64,000 bases of DNA. Source: Hybos culiciformis (taxonomy: Eukaryota; Arthropoda; Insecta; Diptera; Hybotidae). Both the position numbers and the translations under genes were made by a program. Shown piece by piece: positions 13,035 to 27,066 of this stretch (position 1 is its first letter; each line of letters opens with the position of its first letter). The stretch covers positions 140,341,308-140,405,307 of the forward strand of contig OZ023273.1 in assembly GCA_964007475.1 (NCBI GenBank), written 5' to 3'. The notes under the pieces were generated by a model. The model did not search any database. It was not told the origin of the DNA and saw nothing but the letters and a program-made list of their open reading frames with translations.

Positions 13035-16000
13035 TCACTTCTTGCATTTTTACTATCACGATTAAAGCTAACTTTTCACGATAAAAGCGGTCATTTGTCT
13101 CATAGTGTTAAAAAAAAAAGTTGATGGATAAAATTTTATAGTATGTTTATTTATATTCAACTACTAGTTGATTTAACATTTCTAACACTGTTTTCTTTCA
13201 TCAAGTCTACACGCAATATTTGGAAAAATAAATTAGTGAAATAGTGAAAGAATAACAAATATCCTTTATTAAAACACAATCATATTTTCTAATTAAGTTT
13301 TATCGTTATAAATGACATAACATTAAAATTTTCACCTTTTTCTTTTAACTTTTCGTGACCATTTCATAAAAAAAAAATTTGGGAAGAAAATATAATTCAT
13401 TGAGGTTCATATCTTTGAATTAATATGCACACTAACACTATATGTTCACTATATGCACTATGGTTCTGACATTTGACTTCACGATTAAAAATTTAAAAAC
13501 CATAATATTAGATTTAAGCTTAATTTCTCCTTGAAAAAAGGATGACATAATGAAAACTAAATCTTAAATATATAGATTTTATTATGAAAAATTATTAAGA
13601 ATGACTACCAAACCACTTGCTGTACCAAAAAAATCAATTTATGTATTTATTAAAATTCCATGAATTAAAAACTTAAGTTTTGATTTGCAAGCGCCATACC
13701 ACATAATTATTTCAATAAACAAAAGTACAAAAAAATCAATAACTCCTATATTGGTATGAAATGAGTTAAAAAATATCTTAAAAACCATAAAATCACTTCA
13801 TAACACCCTTTTAGTCGTTAATTTTTCCATTTATATGAATATCCATAAAACGTTCTCAATTAAAAATTATTCTTTTCAAAATATTAATTGGAGCTATTGC
13901 ACTTGAGAAATTATTAAAAAAAAGGCTAATTAAACTTTCCAAATTCATTAATAAAAATCAAGTTAAAAAAAACGTAAAACATAATATTATTTAATATTTT
14001 CTAAAGTTACATAATTTATTATTTGTCTGCAGAAAGGACTTGAAAATTTGCATGTTCCTGTGGGCAAGCAATAACTTACTGGAGCCTCAGATGTAGAGAA
14101 ACTAGAAGTCACATTTTAAAATATAAATAATTTAGATTGTATAACGATCAAAATAATATTTTTTTTTTTAAATATAAATTGTTAACTAGAGACATAAAAA
14201 TATTTTATCAATATTGAAATTTTGCCGTTCAGCATTATTGACAAAATGTTTGAAAAAACATGAAAATTTATATATACAGACATTATAAATTTAAGAAAAA
14301 TATAGAATAAAATCGCTCTATCAGAGCTAAATTTTTTGAGATTTATTGTAGTGTTATTTACTTCAAGAACCTCGAAAAATAAAAAATTCGGTATACATTT
14401 TAAGAATTGAAAATATTGAATTAAGATAATGAATTTTTTGAATCATGTGTATTTTGTATATTCAACTTTGATAAATATATTATGTGCTCTATAAGAAAAA
14501 ACTATCTTAATATTAAAAATATATTTAACATTTCATAGATCTGTTAAAATAAGGTGAATTCAATAATGGAAAATTTTATAATTTGTTAATTTATTCTGAC
14601 AAAACTTACAAGAAATATACAATTCTAATATAAATACAGTCCTTTTGACGGGTTGCATAACATTAATAACCCCATAAAGTAATTTTTCTTTTCGGGCCAA
14701 TCTAATTATTAGGCAACGTTAAACGAAAAAATATCTTTCATAATTTATTTATTAGGCCCTTTGTGCAAAAAAATATTTTCAAAAGGGCAAAAATAAAGTT
14801 CAATATTTTAAAGTTTTCTCTTCCGTTTTTTTTTTTTTTTAAGCCTAATTTCAAAAGGTCAATTGACTTTATAGAGGGCCACATTTTTTATTTACCCTAT
14901 TTTTACTACAGTTTTGATGTAGAAACAAATTGATTAAGTAGTTTTTCAAAAATACAATGTACATTATTTTTAATTATCATTGATAATGTTGTCTGGTGTA
15001 AACGAATTAATTCGAAAAACTTTCATAAATTATACCCTCTTGGGAAAAATAACAATTCTTTTAATTGTATGCAATTTTCCATATTTTTTTCTTGGAAAGC
15101 ATTCAAAATAATAAGCGAAAAACATAAAAAAAAAGAAAATAATAATAATAAAAAAATTGAAATTTCATTGTAACATTTATATGTGAAAAATAGGGAATAA
15201 TAAAAAGCGCAATAATGAGAAAAATTGTACTAATTAAGAGAACGCATACAAAAATTATGGTAATATGTAATTTTAAAATAAAAAATATTATTATGATTTT
15301 TATTTTATTTTTATTACACATTTCTTATTAAAAATATTTTATTACAATGAGTGTTATATAAATAATATTTACATAATTAATGCTTAAAAAATCAGATATT
15401 TTCATTTATTTAAAACAGACATTTTATTTTTTAATGTTTAATTAAAAATATTTCATTATGTGATACCGAAAGGAAATATTTTTGTCTTCCTTTTTAATTT
15501 TTCTTTTTCATTTCAATCAAGTAGTTTTCTTCTACAACACTATTATTCGACAATTTGTACATTCAAAAGCTTAAATTATATATTACTTCGAATTTAACAG
15601 TCAAATTTTTAAGTTCACTTAAAGCTCAAAGAACTCACAATTAATTAACCTTTGCAACGATTACCATAATTAGCTGTTACAGCCATTATGAATACAATAA
15701 AAAATTTGAATTTAAGAAAAATAAGTTAAGAAAAATATGTATAGAACAAATTAAAAATATGTATGTTTTACTCATAAAACAATCATTTGTAATACTTTTT
15801 TGTTGTTCCGACAATTTGTTTTTCTTGCGAACTATAAAATAATAAAAAATGCTCTTTTCTCAAATATAGCAAAAAAAAGGACATTTAATTATTTTCAAAC
15901 ATATTTGCTAAAGGTAAATAACATTTATATTTATGTTATAAAATTATATATAAATTGTATGAGTAAAGAATTTTATATAGTCTTATTATATAGACGTAGA

Positions 16001-17841
16001 ATATATCTTAATAAAATTTATATTTGCTTTTCGAGTTTGTAGTTCTTTGAATGTTTTTAAGGAAATGAAATAAATATATTTTAGTCACTCGGTTGGAAAA
16101 ATTATACATATCTTTTTTATATAGCAATTTTCTTAATGAATTTTTATTTCGTTGTAGATGCATGCACATGTGATTATCTTACATTTTATTTAATAGATTT
16201 TTTTTTCATATAAGGACTGTCTCACAAAGTTCTTTCGCTGTAGGAATATTTGTATTATGTTGAAATAATATATTTCTTAATTAAAAATATAAAAATTACA
16301 ATATATTTAATAAAAAAAATACTTGAAACTTTTTCCTGTGCAACCTTTGGTCATTGAGTTTGAATAGTGAAATTAGTTACATTCTATCAAAGCGATTTCA
16401 GATTTTCTTTAATTTGTCATTTGGCAGTTTTTCGCAATTTAAATATTTTTTTTTAATCTCAAAGAAGTTAGGTAATACTTTTTTCTACATTAGCATACTT
16501 TTTTTTGCGATGAAAATGTCATTTTAGCTTAGCTATTTATTCTGAACCTATGTTAAAGTTGTTATGTTAATTTCGATTCATTATTTTTCACATATTCATT
16601 GTCCCAAAAGGATTTACAAATAATAAAAAAGACTATGTATGTACGCATGTTTATTTTGTAACCCAAATTTCAAAAATATAATTGTCATTCGATATAAAAA
16701 TGTCTATAGATTAAAAGTAATTGACATTAGGGATATCTAAGTATTTTAAAATAAATTTGATTAAATGCCAATTAAATTTAAAAAGAAATAAAAAATAAAA
16801 TCTAATCAAATTTTTAATTTGACAATTTTTATTCACCCAAATCCATTTTAACTGAGAATTTTAAATTTTTAATAATAATTAATTTATTTTCGTTATATAC
16901 TTTGTTTGTTTAACTAATTGTGTCAATTAGGTGTAGGTTATAATTAAATAATAAAATAATGTTTACAAAACAAAAGCTAGAAAAGAGTTTCAACAATAGG
17001 TTTTGAAATATTGATGATTGATGTTATTAAAGAAGTATGAAGCTTTCGGGAAATTCAAAGTTTCCCGATTAGTTTGTTGTGATATAAATTTGTATTTCAA
17101 TCACACATCGATTTGTGAATTTTTTTTAATTTTTCCTGTCTTTCTTTATTATCCCAACTATTTCTTTTTGCATTCTTCAAAAAAAAATAAAATATATAAT
17201 ATGTATGCTTATTAAGAATTATATATATTATTACATTATGAATATAATATTAAATACAAAAGTTTGAAATGAAAATATTTTGGAAAATAAAGGAATTTTA
17301 TTGGAAATTATTAGCTGTACTACGAAATTATTAAAAAAACATTACACATATTTTTTTAAATTAAATATAGTTAAATGAAGAAACATATTTTAATACATTA
17401 AAATTTATAGAATTTACGTATATTTAATATCAAATTCAATGAATTTTATTATTCAAAACAGCATTTTTCACTATATATATGCCATTTCGGAAATTAAAAG
17501 GATTTAATGCTGACGTGAATAGGAAAATTTTTTTTTTAATCAAATGAAGATAAATGTAAATTTGTATATTTAATACTAAAATGAGCTTTCCGCATATGTG
17601 ATTTTCTTTTTTTTATATATTTAACAACGGAAGTTTCAATTTTTAGTAAAAAATATTTTCATGTATAATGTTTTCACGCTAAAAAGGATATTGGAAATTT
17701 GGGTTTTTTTTTTTGAATATTATTATTGATTGAATAAAATTTTTTAAAAAAAATAAAAAATAAAAATTTAACAATAAAATTTCTAACCTGTAATTTGTAT
17801 TTATTATTAATAAATTTGTTATCTTTTATATATACAACATA
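13035..17841. other. AT-rich DNA without recognisable genes
   Basis: No gene is supported; frames at 15103-15321 (minus), 15800-16042 and 17018-17215 are low-complexity hydrophobic or basic translations of AT-rich DNA. Around 14640-14880 the base composition is less extreme, with repeated ATTAGGC/GCCTAAT and AAAAGGGC/AAAAGGTC words, and it contains AGGTCAATTGACTTTAT (14856-14872), a word also seen in the palindromic block at 29698-29948. A small hairpin with 8-bp arms (TCGGGAAA/TTTCCCGA) lies at 17046-17068. Confidence 0.65.
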
Positions 17842-17981
17842 ATACCATAGAGAAAGAATCATAGAGAGAGTTATTTTCATAATATACAAAATTTATATAC
17901 ACATTTTAGTTTAAAATTGTCCAATAGTGTATTTTTTATATGAAAATAACTCTCTATATGATTTTTCCTCTATGATAGTAT
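17842..17981. repeat. Foldback repeat with about 40-bp arms
   Basis: The arm at 17842-17881 (containing ATAGAGAGAGTTATTTTCAT) is matched in inverted orientation by 17939-17981 (ATGAAAATAACTCTCTATAT), with a few mismatches and about 57 bases between the arms. No clear target duplication is seen, so it could be a very small MITE or an unrelated hairpin. It has no coding content. Confidence 0.6.
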
Positions 17982-20900
17982 AAATAAAATAATACACAAT
18001 ATTTGTATATTATATTATAATATTATGTAGCCATGTAGGTATATTATTATTTTTTTGAATAAATTTAATTTTGTGTGTATTGTATTTTCAATTTTAAAAA
18101 TATGTATTATTATAAAAATTTACCCCAATTTGTAATACTTCAGACGTGGGTCAATAATTTATGAAATAATATTTTATTTGAAAATGACAGTAGTTATATT
18201 GATAAGATATTTATTTGTATTTGTCTTTAATAGTGTTAATAATATCAAGAAAGACAAACTTTGTAATCAAAGCAGAGAAAATAGTTATTCAATGCAAGGT
18301 ACTATAAACTATATATATTCTTCTTTAATATTATTGTTATTTATCTGCAAATAGTTAGTTTTCAAATTTACTCTAATACATTTTAAACTTAATTTACTTT
18401 TAATCATAAGTAGGGTTTTTTTTTTGTCACAAAAATTTCGAAAATGTATAATTAACTGACTTTTCGAAACTTTTTGTCGTCTCGAATAACTAACATTAGT
18501 CCACATATATTTTTTTATATAGAAATCAAATAGTATATTTTAGCCTCAAAGTTTCTGTATTATAAGAAAAAAAAAACAATTTCTCTAGAGTTTGATTAAG
18601 GATATTATAAAGAGTAAAGTTATGTAAAAAAAAAAAAACAAAAGCATATTATTTTCATGCAAAATTAAAAATATTATAATGAGCCAACTAATAGCTATCT
18701 TTATAACGAGTTTTTTTTTTTGTTATTTCTTAGAATATTTATATTTTCTATAAAAATTCATAACACTTTGCAAAATATTATACTTTTAAAAAAGAAAATA
18801 ATAATTTTGAAAATGTCAAAGAAAATGATAAATGAAACTTTCTTATAAGAAAAGGGTATATATAAAATATAATATTAAACCATTGGCAGTGAATATAATG
18901 ATGATAGTAATGATGAATTTACATAAACAATAACAAAAAAGAAAAAAAAAAAATTAAACGAAGAAGTTCTTATTTTCTTAAAATATAAAAATATAACATT
19001 TTCTTCCTTCACTTTTATGGCACAAAATTTTTTATTGTTTATTTTTTTTTTTGTTCATTATATCCCGAATAAACTTTTTTTTCTGTAATTCTTATTGACA
19101 GTGTGGGCATTAAACATTGTTTGTACCCGGCAAAATTAAACTACTTTACTCGTATAGTTTTAAACAAATTTTATTTAAATTTTTTGTAATATTCTGCATT
19201 TGTGCGGTTTTTTTTTCAATAAAGACTGAGAATTTGTTGGAATATTTTTCTTTGAACATACAAATTTATTAATTAATGAAAAAAAATTAATGAAAAAAAA
19301 ACCTCAATACTCCTAAATTTGAATAGTTTTTGCAATTGCTTATGGTAAATTTCTAGTATAAGTAAAAAAAATAAATTCCTAAAATCGAAAATCATAATTT
19401 CTACGCCCTCTATATATCAATCGACCCTGCTTTTTGTTGTTGAGAAAAAAAAAAACAAATTTTCATTTTAAAGAACACAATACCCGTAAGGAAAAATCCA
19501 TTAAAAATTATTATATGTAATATATTTTTGTTGTTATTTTTATTTAAATTAAAATAAAGGTATATATATATACAACTGCTTTATGGTGAAGGTTGTTATT
19601 GATATAACATTTAAAATTTTTCATCTGCGATTAAAATAATTTTCTTTATTATTAAAATTATCTTATTTTTTTTAATCAATTTTATCAAGTGAGTTGATCA
19701 TAATAAATAATGCAATAAAAATTCGGACATTTTCTTAAATTAAAAACAATAAATAAATAATGGTCAAAAATTTTTAAATTACATTGATTTCTTCTTTGTG
19801 TTAAGGTTTTTGTACTTAAATAAAGTAAAATGTAAAAAAATGATATAAGAAGTTCATATTAAAAAAAACTTTAATAGGCACGTATTGATTATTCATTTTT
19901 CATTCGCTTTAAAAATTAAAATTTTGATTGTAATATAATATCACAGTATAAAAAATTAGTTTTCAATTAAGACATTATAAAAATATTTAATTGAACTTAT
20001 CTTGCCATAATATTAATAAGTGTAATAAAATAGCATAGTGCCACTATACAACTATCATATTTTTCATAAAAAGAAATAAAATTTAATTAATTTGAAATTT
20101 ATGAATTTGGATACCCATAGTTTTTTAATAATGTATTCTTTATATTTTTGGTACATTATTTCTATAACTATATAAATTTGTTTATATATTGCTATTTAAT
20201 GATTTCTCATGACGAACGTCTAGGATTATTTTATAAAAGATTTTTGGAATTTTTCAAACTGTCAATCATTCCCAATATATGAATACAGAGTCCTGCAAAA
20301 AAATGATACAGAGTCCTGCAAAAAAAAATAATTATAATTGTTATAAAATGTATAGGAACAGTAAATGGGAAAATAAATTTAAATTTTTAAATTATATTCT
20401 ATTCATATACCTAACCTAAACTTTTTTTTTTCGAAAATGAATATTGAAATAAAATATGAAAATTTCTATTTAAAACAAAAAAAAAATTTTTTTTGCTATT
20501 ATACTTTTTGTTTTATAATTTCTAAAAAATCCTTTTTTAATAATAAAAAGAAGAATAATAAAAAAAAATTCAATATAACAATTTATCTTTTTTGTAAACA
20601 ACGTCTGCAAGTAATATTAAAGATACTTTTTTTTTAAAGGACAATATTAATCTTTTTAAAAACAAGAGTTTTTTTTTTCGTATATACCTTTTTAAGCTAA
20701 ACATATTACTTTCTTTAAAGATGAAAAAAAAAGAGGAAATTTTGAAAGGTTTGTCTGCACAGAGCAAAATGATACATAGACAAATTTCTATTAAAGCCTA
20801 AAATAAACAATACCCAATGCCCATGTCAAATTTCAGACATATTTTAGACAGCACTATCCGGACTAATCGTCCTTTTTTCGGCCGTTTTTGATGTCTTGGG

Positions 20901-23900
20901 GCCATTCTATTCTAATAAATATAGCATCGAATTAAGGAATTTAAGGCTAAATTTTTGAATAGCATTAAAAATTGAATATATAATTAACCTGTAGTTTCGG
21001 AAAAAGTAAGCATTTGGTACAATAATTTTCCAATTGAACAGAAATTATGTTTTTTTTTTATAAAAAAAACAAACATTTTCTCTTTTTTTATAATTTACAA
21101 CAATTTTAAATATAGTTCAAGTACGGCATACCGATGAGATTTAATTTTTATTATTAATTTATTTTCTGTGTAAAACAGGTGAAGGAAAATTATTCAACCG
21201 CAGATAATTCGATTTTTCACAAAAGTTATAATCGTAATTTTTACCCTAAAAATTCCCAGACGGTTTTTAAATTTTTTTTTTTTTTTTTAACTTTATTTCA
21301 TTTTATTTTTATTTTATTTTTTTTTTTTAACTCAAACTTTTTAACAAAATATGAACTTATTGTTTGTTCTAAAATTTTTACCTGTGACCCGTATTAATAT
21401 TTTCTTGAAATTTTTCCATCCGCTGCTTTTGTATGCGCCTTACTTTTGTTATTTTATCTTTTCTTTTTTTTTATCGAATTTCCCTATTTTATTAAAAAAT
21501 CTAAGAAAAAAAGCAATAAATGTGGGTTATTGGAAGAAATTAAAGCAAAAAAAAAAAAAAAACTTTTTAATTTGTTTTGTAAAAAAAAGAAAAAAAAAAT
21601 TAAAAATAATAGAAGTAAGAAATGATTTTATCTTATAGGAAATTTTTTTTGTTCAATGGAAAATCATGAAAATTTCTAATCTCAGTGGTATTTTCTTTGC
21701 GATTTTATTTTTTTATTTTTCAGATTAACTCAAGTGATAAAAACTTTCCTACTTTAAAATGTTCATGGTAATGGTCTAATGAAAATTGTAATTTTCATTC
21801 TTTAAGAAAATTATTGATAAAAATTAAATTAAAGGAAATACTGCATTCTGTATTGAAATGCAACCAAGGGAACCATTACGTGATGTGTACTGGTTTTTTA
21901 TTATAATTTAGTAAGAAAGTTATGTTGTAGATAACTTGTTTCGTTTGTTTTCTTCATATATTATATACCTTATTATTCATTAATCTCAGTGTCTAGTTTC
22001 GAATTCTTCAGAATTCGAAAATTAAATTCAAAAACAAACCATATTAAATTTGTCCATAATATTGATTTTACTTGATGTTGACAAATTTTTTGAAAAACCA
22101 TAATATTTTTATATTATGCTGTTATATGAAGCTCTTAATGGTATATGAATTAAATATTCATTAATTAATAATTTTCATAATTGGAATACTTAAGATATCC
22201 TTATAATTTTTGAATCATCACGTACAAGGATAAATAATTTTTTTTTAGTTTTTATTCTAATAATTGAGAAAATTCCTAATTATAATAATATAAAAATAAT
22301 AATTTCTGTATTAATTAAATGACAAATAATTATGGGTATAAGAATATATAATTAGTTTTTAAGTGTTGTGTATAGAGGAAAAGATATGGGAAAATATTGC
22401 TCAAATTTTTTTAAAGCTTCTAAAACATAAGTTTATATTTTAAATCTTTAATTTGAAATATTTATAAAATATTTTCCAGTTTTATTTATCTACAAAAAAA
22501 AAAGTATCTTACAGCAAAAATATTTTTGGAAGCGTAGGCAGCTTCAAATGTAATTTTTCTTTTTATAGAAGAAGTATATTTTCGGAAAGTTGTGAAGAAA
22601 TTATTTATCTTGATTTCTTCTACAATCCCACACAAATAAATTCAAAAAAAAATTGGATTCAATAATTTTGCAAAGCTTCACATTGTTGTTACAACACTTG
22701 ACGGTAATTTTTTTGAAATTATGTGAACTGTGCTAATTGAGGAGAACAAATTTATTCGCGATAAACTTAAATTTTAAAGATATTTTGAAAGATTTATTTA
22801 ATTAAAACTTATTATAATCGAGTAAATATTTGTAAGCAAATCTATGTCAAAAAGGAAAAATAGATTAAGTCATAAATGTTTGTTTGCAATACATAAATTA
22901 AACGATTTTTTTTTTACATTTTCGTCACAGAAATAATGTTTCAATGAATATTATTATTATTATTTTTTTTTGGATAAAAAGTAAAATATCAAATTTTATT
23001 AAAGTTAATTCCCTTTTGAGAAACTAATTACATTTCGTTGTAATATTTTTTTTTTTATAATAAAAATTAATAATAATTATTTCGAAGTGTTGAAAAATTG
23101 ACAATAATAATTTCAACATTTTTTGAGCATTAAAAAAGTTTATAATGCAATAATCGTGTATTCCACCAAGATTTCTTAAACATTTTATTATATAAATTTT
23201 TTTTTATAAAATAAGCTATACACAAATAAATTTTCAGCACTGAACAAAAATGTGAAATTAATGTTTGAATATTTTTTCATTAAAAAATAATTTCATGGCA
23301 TTTAACTATTAAATTTAATTAAAAAAAATTTAACGATATGTGAAGGAATCATTTCGATTGAGGGATTAGGTTAAATATAGTTAAATATAGCTATGCAATA
23401 TTATATCAAGTTATTCGAAATGATTATTTGTTACCTAGTTAATGTCACCTCATGATCTCTGTAGTAAACTGGGATACTTATTGTTATAAAATCAAAATTA
23501 TTCTAAAATGTGCTACAAATGTGCTAATTGTTAAATTTTCAACTTTTGTCAATTTTTTGTAATTGATATAAAAAATAAAATCTATATTTTTAAGTGATAA
23601 TTTTATAAGTTACCAGAAAAACAAGGAGATTTTATTGTTATTTGATTGTAAAAACATACTGCATAAAGGTATAATTTCAATTCATATAAAATCCTTAAAG
23701 GTACATGATGATATCATTAATTTATTAAGACTAACATAACCAGGAGTTCATATAATAATTTTATAATTTTTCTGTCCTTCGTTATTAAATTGTTCCGCTG
23801 CTCATTATTTTTAATTATGTTTTTTTCTCTACTATCAAGCAATTAAATTGTACGTAACATTTCCATTTATTTTTAACTAATTAAAAATTATTATTATTTT

Positions 23901-26258
23901 ATTTTATTTTTATATTATGAAATATGAGTTGATAAGGCATAATAAAACATATATACTTGATCAATTTTTCATAACAAGAATTAAATATATTTTATGTTAA
24001 TAATAAAATATATATGTACTTTTTAGTTTTTTTTTTAAATTTTGCTTTTGAGGTTTGGGAGTCGATTATAACTCATTCTTTAATATATCCGAATCATAGA
24101 ATTGTTTTTGTCCTGGAATCATAATAATATTTAAAAATAATATTATTTAACTAGCATAAGTATATTAAATTGAAGTCATCAATCAAGAGTCAATTCATTT
24201 CTGTCAATTTGAATAAAAATGTGTGTAACCAGATTTTATTGTCGATAGGCAGAAGGAAAGCAAATAAATTTTTTTTTTATTTCCCATAAATAAAAAAAAT
24301 AAAAAAGTTTTCATAATAAAAAGAAAAATATACAAATGAAATTGCAAACTTTTAACAGTTTAAAAGAAAACAAAATAAAAAAAATTAAAAAAAAAAATTC
24401 TTCTTTTAATTAATTTATTAATCCAAAAAAAAATAATAATAATAATAATAAGAAATTAAAATTCATTCATTTTGTGATTATAATATAATCCCTTTTTTCC
24501 CTCGTAAATTTAAAAAAAAAAAAGGAATATATAAACTTTCTTTTTCAGAAGAAAAAAGAAAATTATTTTGATAAAATTTTAAGAACAATCAAAGATAATG
24601 AATGAATTATATTTTCTTTTGTAATTTTATTGGGTGTTTTCAATATTTTTTCGATATTAATACTTATAGTTTTCCAAAAGCTTAAAAGCTTATATGGGAA
24701 GTTGTAAATAAGATATATATGAATTTCTACACTGAAAACAATAGATAGCTGCTGTAGGTCAAATCGAACGCATGATTATAGCAATATTTGACATTAAACT
24801 TTCAAAAACTCATTTTATACACATAAAATTGAATTTTACGCTGCTAAAACATTAAAAATAATTTTTTCGGAAGGATTATAAATAATAAGTATCAAAATGA
24901 ATCATTCTAAAGCTTTATACCAGAACGAAAGAATTCCTTTTGTTTGATTTTAAGCACACAGTGTACATAAAAATAATTGGAATAAAAATTGGTTTGATTG
25001 AAAACTGTAATTAATTTAAATCCAAAGACATTAAATATGCTTGCTGGTTCGAAATGTCGTTAAAAAAAATAAATTTCGAGTATTTTAATTTGTATAAAAT
25101 AAATTTTCATTTTTATACACCTTGTAAATATGTTTTCTTTTTTTTTTCCAAACCAAAAAAATGTGAAAAATTAGCAAACAAAAGAAAAATTTCCTTTTAA
25201 ATACTTTATATTTTTCTTTTTGGTATCAAAGAGGAAAAAAAGAAAAAAAAAATGGAAAATATTAAATTAATTAAGTGAGAATATTTTCCACATTAAAAGT
25301 TTGAATTTAGAAAAAAAAAATTTTTTTTTTGTGTTCTACGTCTCCTTAGGCGTTGCTAAACTTTTCATTTTTATGCATGCATGAATTTTCTTTTCAAATT
25401 TTTCCCATTTAATTCTAAGAAAATTAAAGGGGCGAAATTTGATCATTTCTTTTTATTTTCTAATTTTTTTTTTTTTAGAAAACTCAGTGGACCTGGTTAA
25501 TTTTAGAAAAAAAACAGAAACGAAATGAATTTCATGCGGAAGCTTTCCAAAAACATCGTCCGGTTTTTCACTGTAGAATCGAATATTTTTTTGGCCTGAA
25601 TTATAAATTTATGTTAAGTTTTTGTACATTTAATTATATTAAAAAATAAACCAGATTTTCATATAACTTAAAACGGACTAATTGAGTAATATTCTCTTCC
25701 GATTTCAAAGAAAATATTTCTTATCCTTTTTGTTAGTCTTTAGGAAAGTAATATGTAATATAAGATTTTAATTCATTAATCCCTTTCAATTAAACTTTAA
25801 AAATATTATAACACTGTATAAAATTAGCATTTTAATTTTAAATAAATGATAATAATTTTATGTTATTCGTTTTATAAATATTCGTTATAAATATCTTTTA
25901 AGACACTATTATAAGCTAAATTTATTTTTCTCATTTTATTCTATGTCTTTTTTTTTTTTTAAATAATTTTTCTACTTTAAGCACACATATTTAAGATTCA
26001 AAAATTTATATATTTATTTTCCAAATGGAAAATAATATCGTTGGACTGAAAAATTGTGGATTTTTATACCATAAACATTTACATAATTATGCAAATTCAA
26101 TAAAATTATGAACGAACATTATATTATTTTCAAGAAAAATAACAGTGGCAATAACTCTTATTTAACGTTTATAATTTTAACAAGTTTTATTAACTTTAAA
26201 GTTATAATATTATTATATATAAGAAAAATTGTTTTAATTTTCATTTAACTTTATTTGA
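17982..26258. other. AT-rich DNA without recognisable genes
   Basis: Long poly-A/T runs, (ATT)n at 22951-22963 and (AAT)n at 24432-24450 are present. A hairpin with 11-bp arms (TTTCGAATTCT/AGAATTCGAAA) lies at 21997-22020. A short stretch near 20860-20900 is richer in G and C but has no open frame I recognise. Frames at 18309-18506 (minus), 20437-20637, 20570-20767 (minus), 21179-21397 and 21351-21638 are lysine/phenylalanine-rich and probably chance. Near 24747-24770 a GCTGCTGTAGGTCAAATCGA stretch shares pieces with 58830-58895 and may mark an old dispersed repeat. Confidence 0.65.
20283..20328. repeat. Two tandem copies of a 23-bp unit
   Basis: ATACAGAGTCCTGCAAAAAA at 20283 recurs directly at 20306, with a difference only at the end of the unit. 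It is a local duplication with no visible function. Confidence 0.9.
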
Positions 26259-26264
26259 TTAAGT

Positions 26265-26539
26265 ATATATCGTCTGCTGAGAAATGAAACAACGTATGAC
26301 ATTTATACGTCATTATTTGACAATAGCACCATTCGATTCCTCCATTCCACCATTCGATTTTATAAGTACAACTACTTTGCAATATTCTAATGTTGATTAA
26401 AATGTGTTTTTTAGATGAAAATTGTACGCTACTTGATAATTTTTCATACGTTTTTTTTAATTTTCAAATCTTTAAATTCAAATTACTCGAAACTATACTT
26501 TTTATTATACCTTGTTTCATTTCTGAGCAGGCGATATAT
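26265..26539. mobile_element. Short non-autonomous DNA element with about 33-bp terminal inverted repeats
   Basis: The left arm contains CTGAGAAATGAAACAACGTA (ending near 26295) and the right arm, complemented, CTCAGAAATGAAACAAGGTA (from near 26507); with the outer ATATATCGYCTG they align over about 33 bases with few mismatches. TTAA lies outside both arms (26259-26262 and 26539-26542), which would fit piggyBac-type insertion, but TTAA is common in DNA this AT-rich and the termini do not begin with the usual CCC. A Tc1/mariner-like TA duplication is the alternative. There is no coding sequence. The element lies about 360 bp upstream of the MULE at 26904. Confidence 0.65.
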
Positions 26540-26894
26540 TAAAAAAAATGGTTTAATTATGCAAACATATTAATAGAATCTAAAATATAATTTGAAATGA
26601 ATAAACGATAATATTGAAATTCAAAATAATGGGAATCATTCCCATTTTATTCAACAAAATCAAGCTTTCAACATCTGGATACAATAATTTTGACGCAATT
26701 ATAATAACTTTGAAGTAACTATTTCCATTAATAAGTATCTAATTTTCAGATGCATCGACAGGAAGTACCGTGCCTCTATATAGTTAATTAAATTTAGATA
26801 ATTTATTATGTTAAAAATCTCTTGTACAAAGAATTATTATATACTTACATATATAATTGAGAGAAAATTGCAAGTAAAATTCTTCCAATCAGCG

Positions 26895-26903
26895 ACTATG
26901 AAG
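26895..26903. repeat. Left 9-bp target site duplication of the Phantom-like element
   Basis: ACTATGAAG, identical to 30131-30139. Nine bases is the usual duplication length for Mutator-superfamily elements. Confidence 0.93.
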
Positions 26904-26915
26904 GGGTTGGGTACG

Positions 26916-27066
26916 TTTAACTGTATTTTGCTTCACTGTATATCACTTCACTGTATATCACCTTACTGTATTTTCATTTCACTGTATTTCCATTTACTGT
27001 ATTTTGATTTCACTGTATTTCCATTTACTGCATTTCATTTCACTGTATTTCATTTCACTGTATTTC
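26916..27066. repeat. Left subterminal array of ACTGTA motifs
   Basis: About eleven copies of a 10-15-base unit built on TTTCACTGTATTTC, some with TACTGTA or TACTGCA. The same motif occurs in the opposite orientation at the right end. Multiple short subterminal repeats near transposon ends are often transposase-binding sites, and the FLYWCH finger of the encoded protein is the obvious candidate partner; that pairing is inference. The array runs into the outer arms of the palindrome, which also contain GACTGTAAA and GCTGTAAA. Confidence 0.88.

Noticed and set aside
24432..24450. (AAT)n tracts as possible regulatory arrays
   Set aside because: Ordinary microsatellites that recur at several places in AT-rich DNA.
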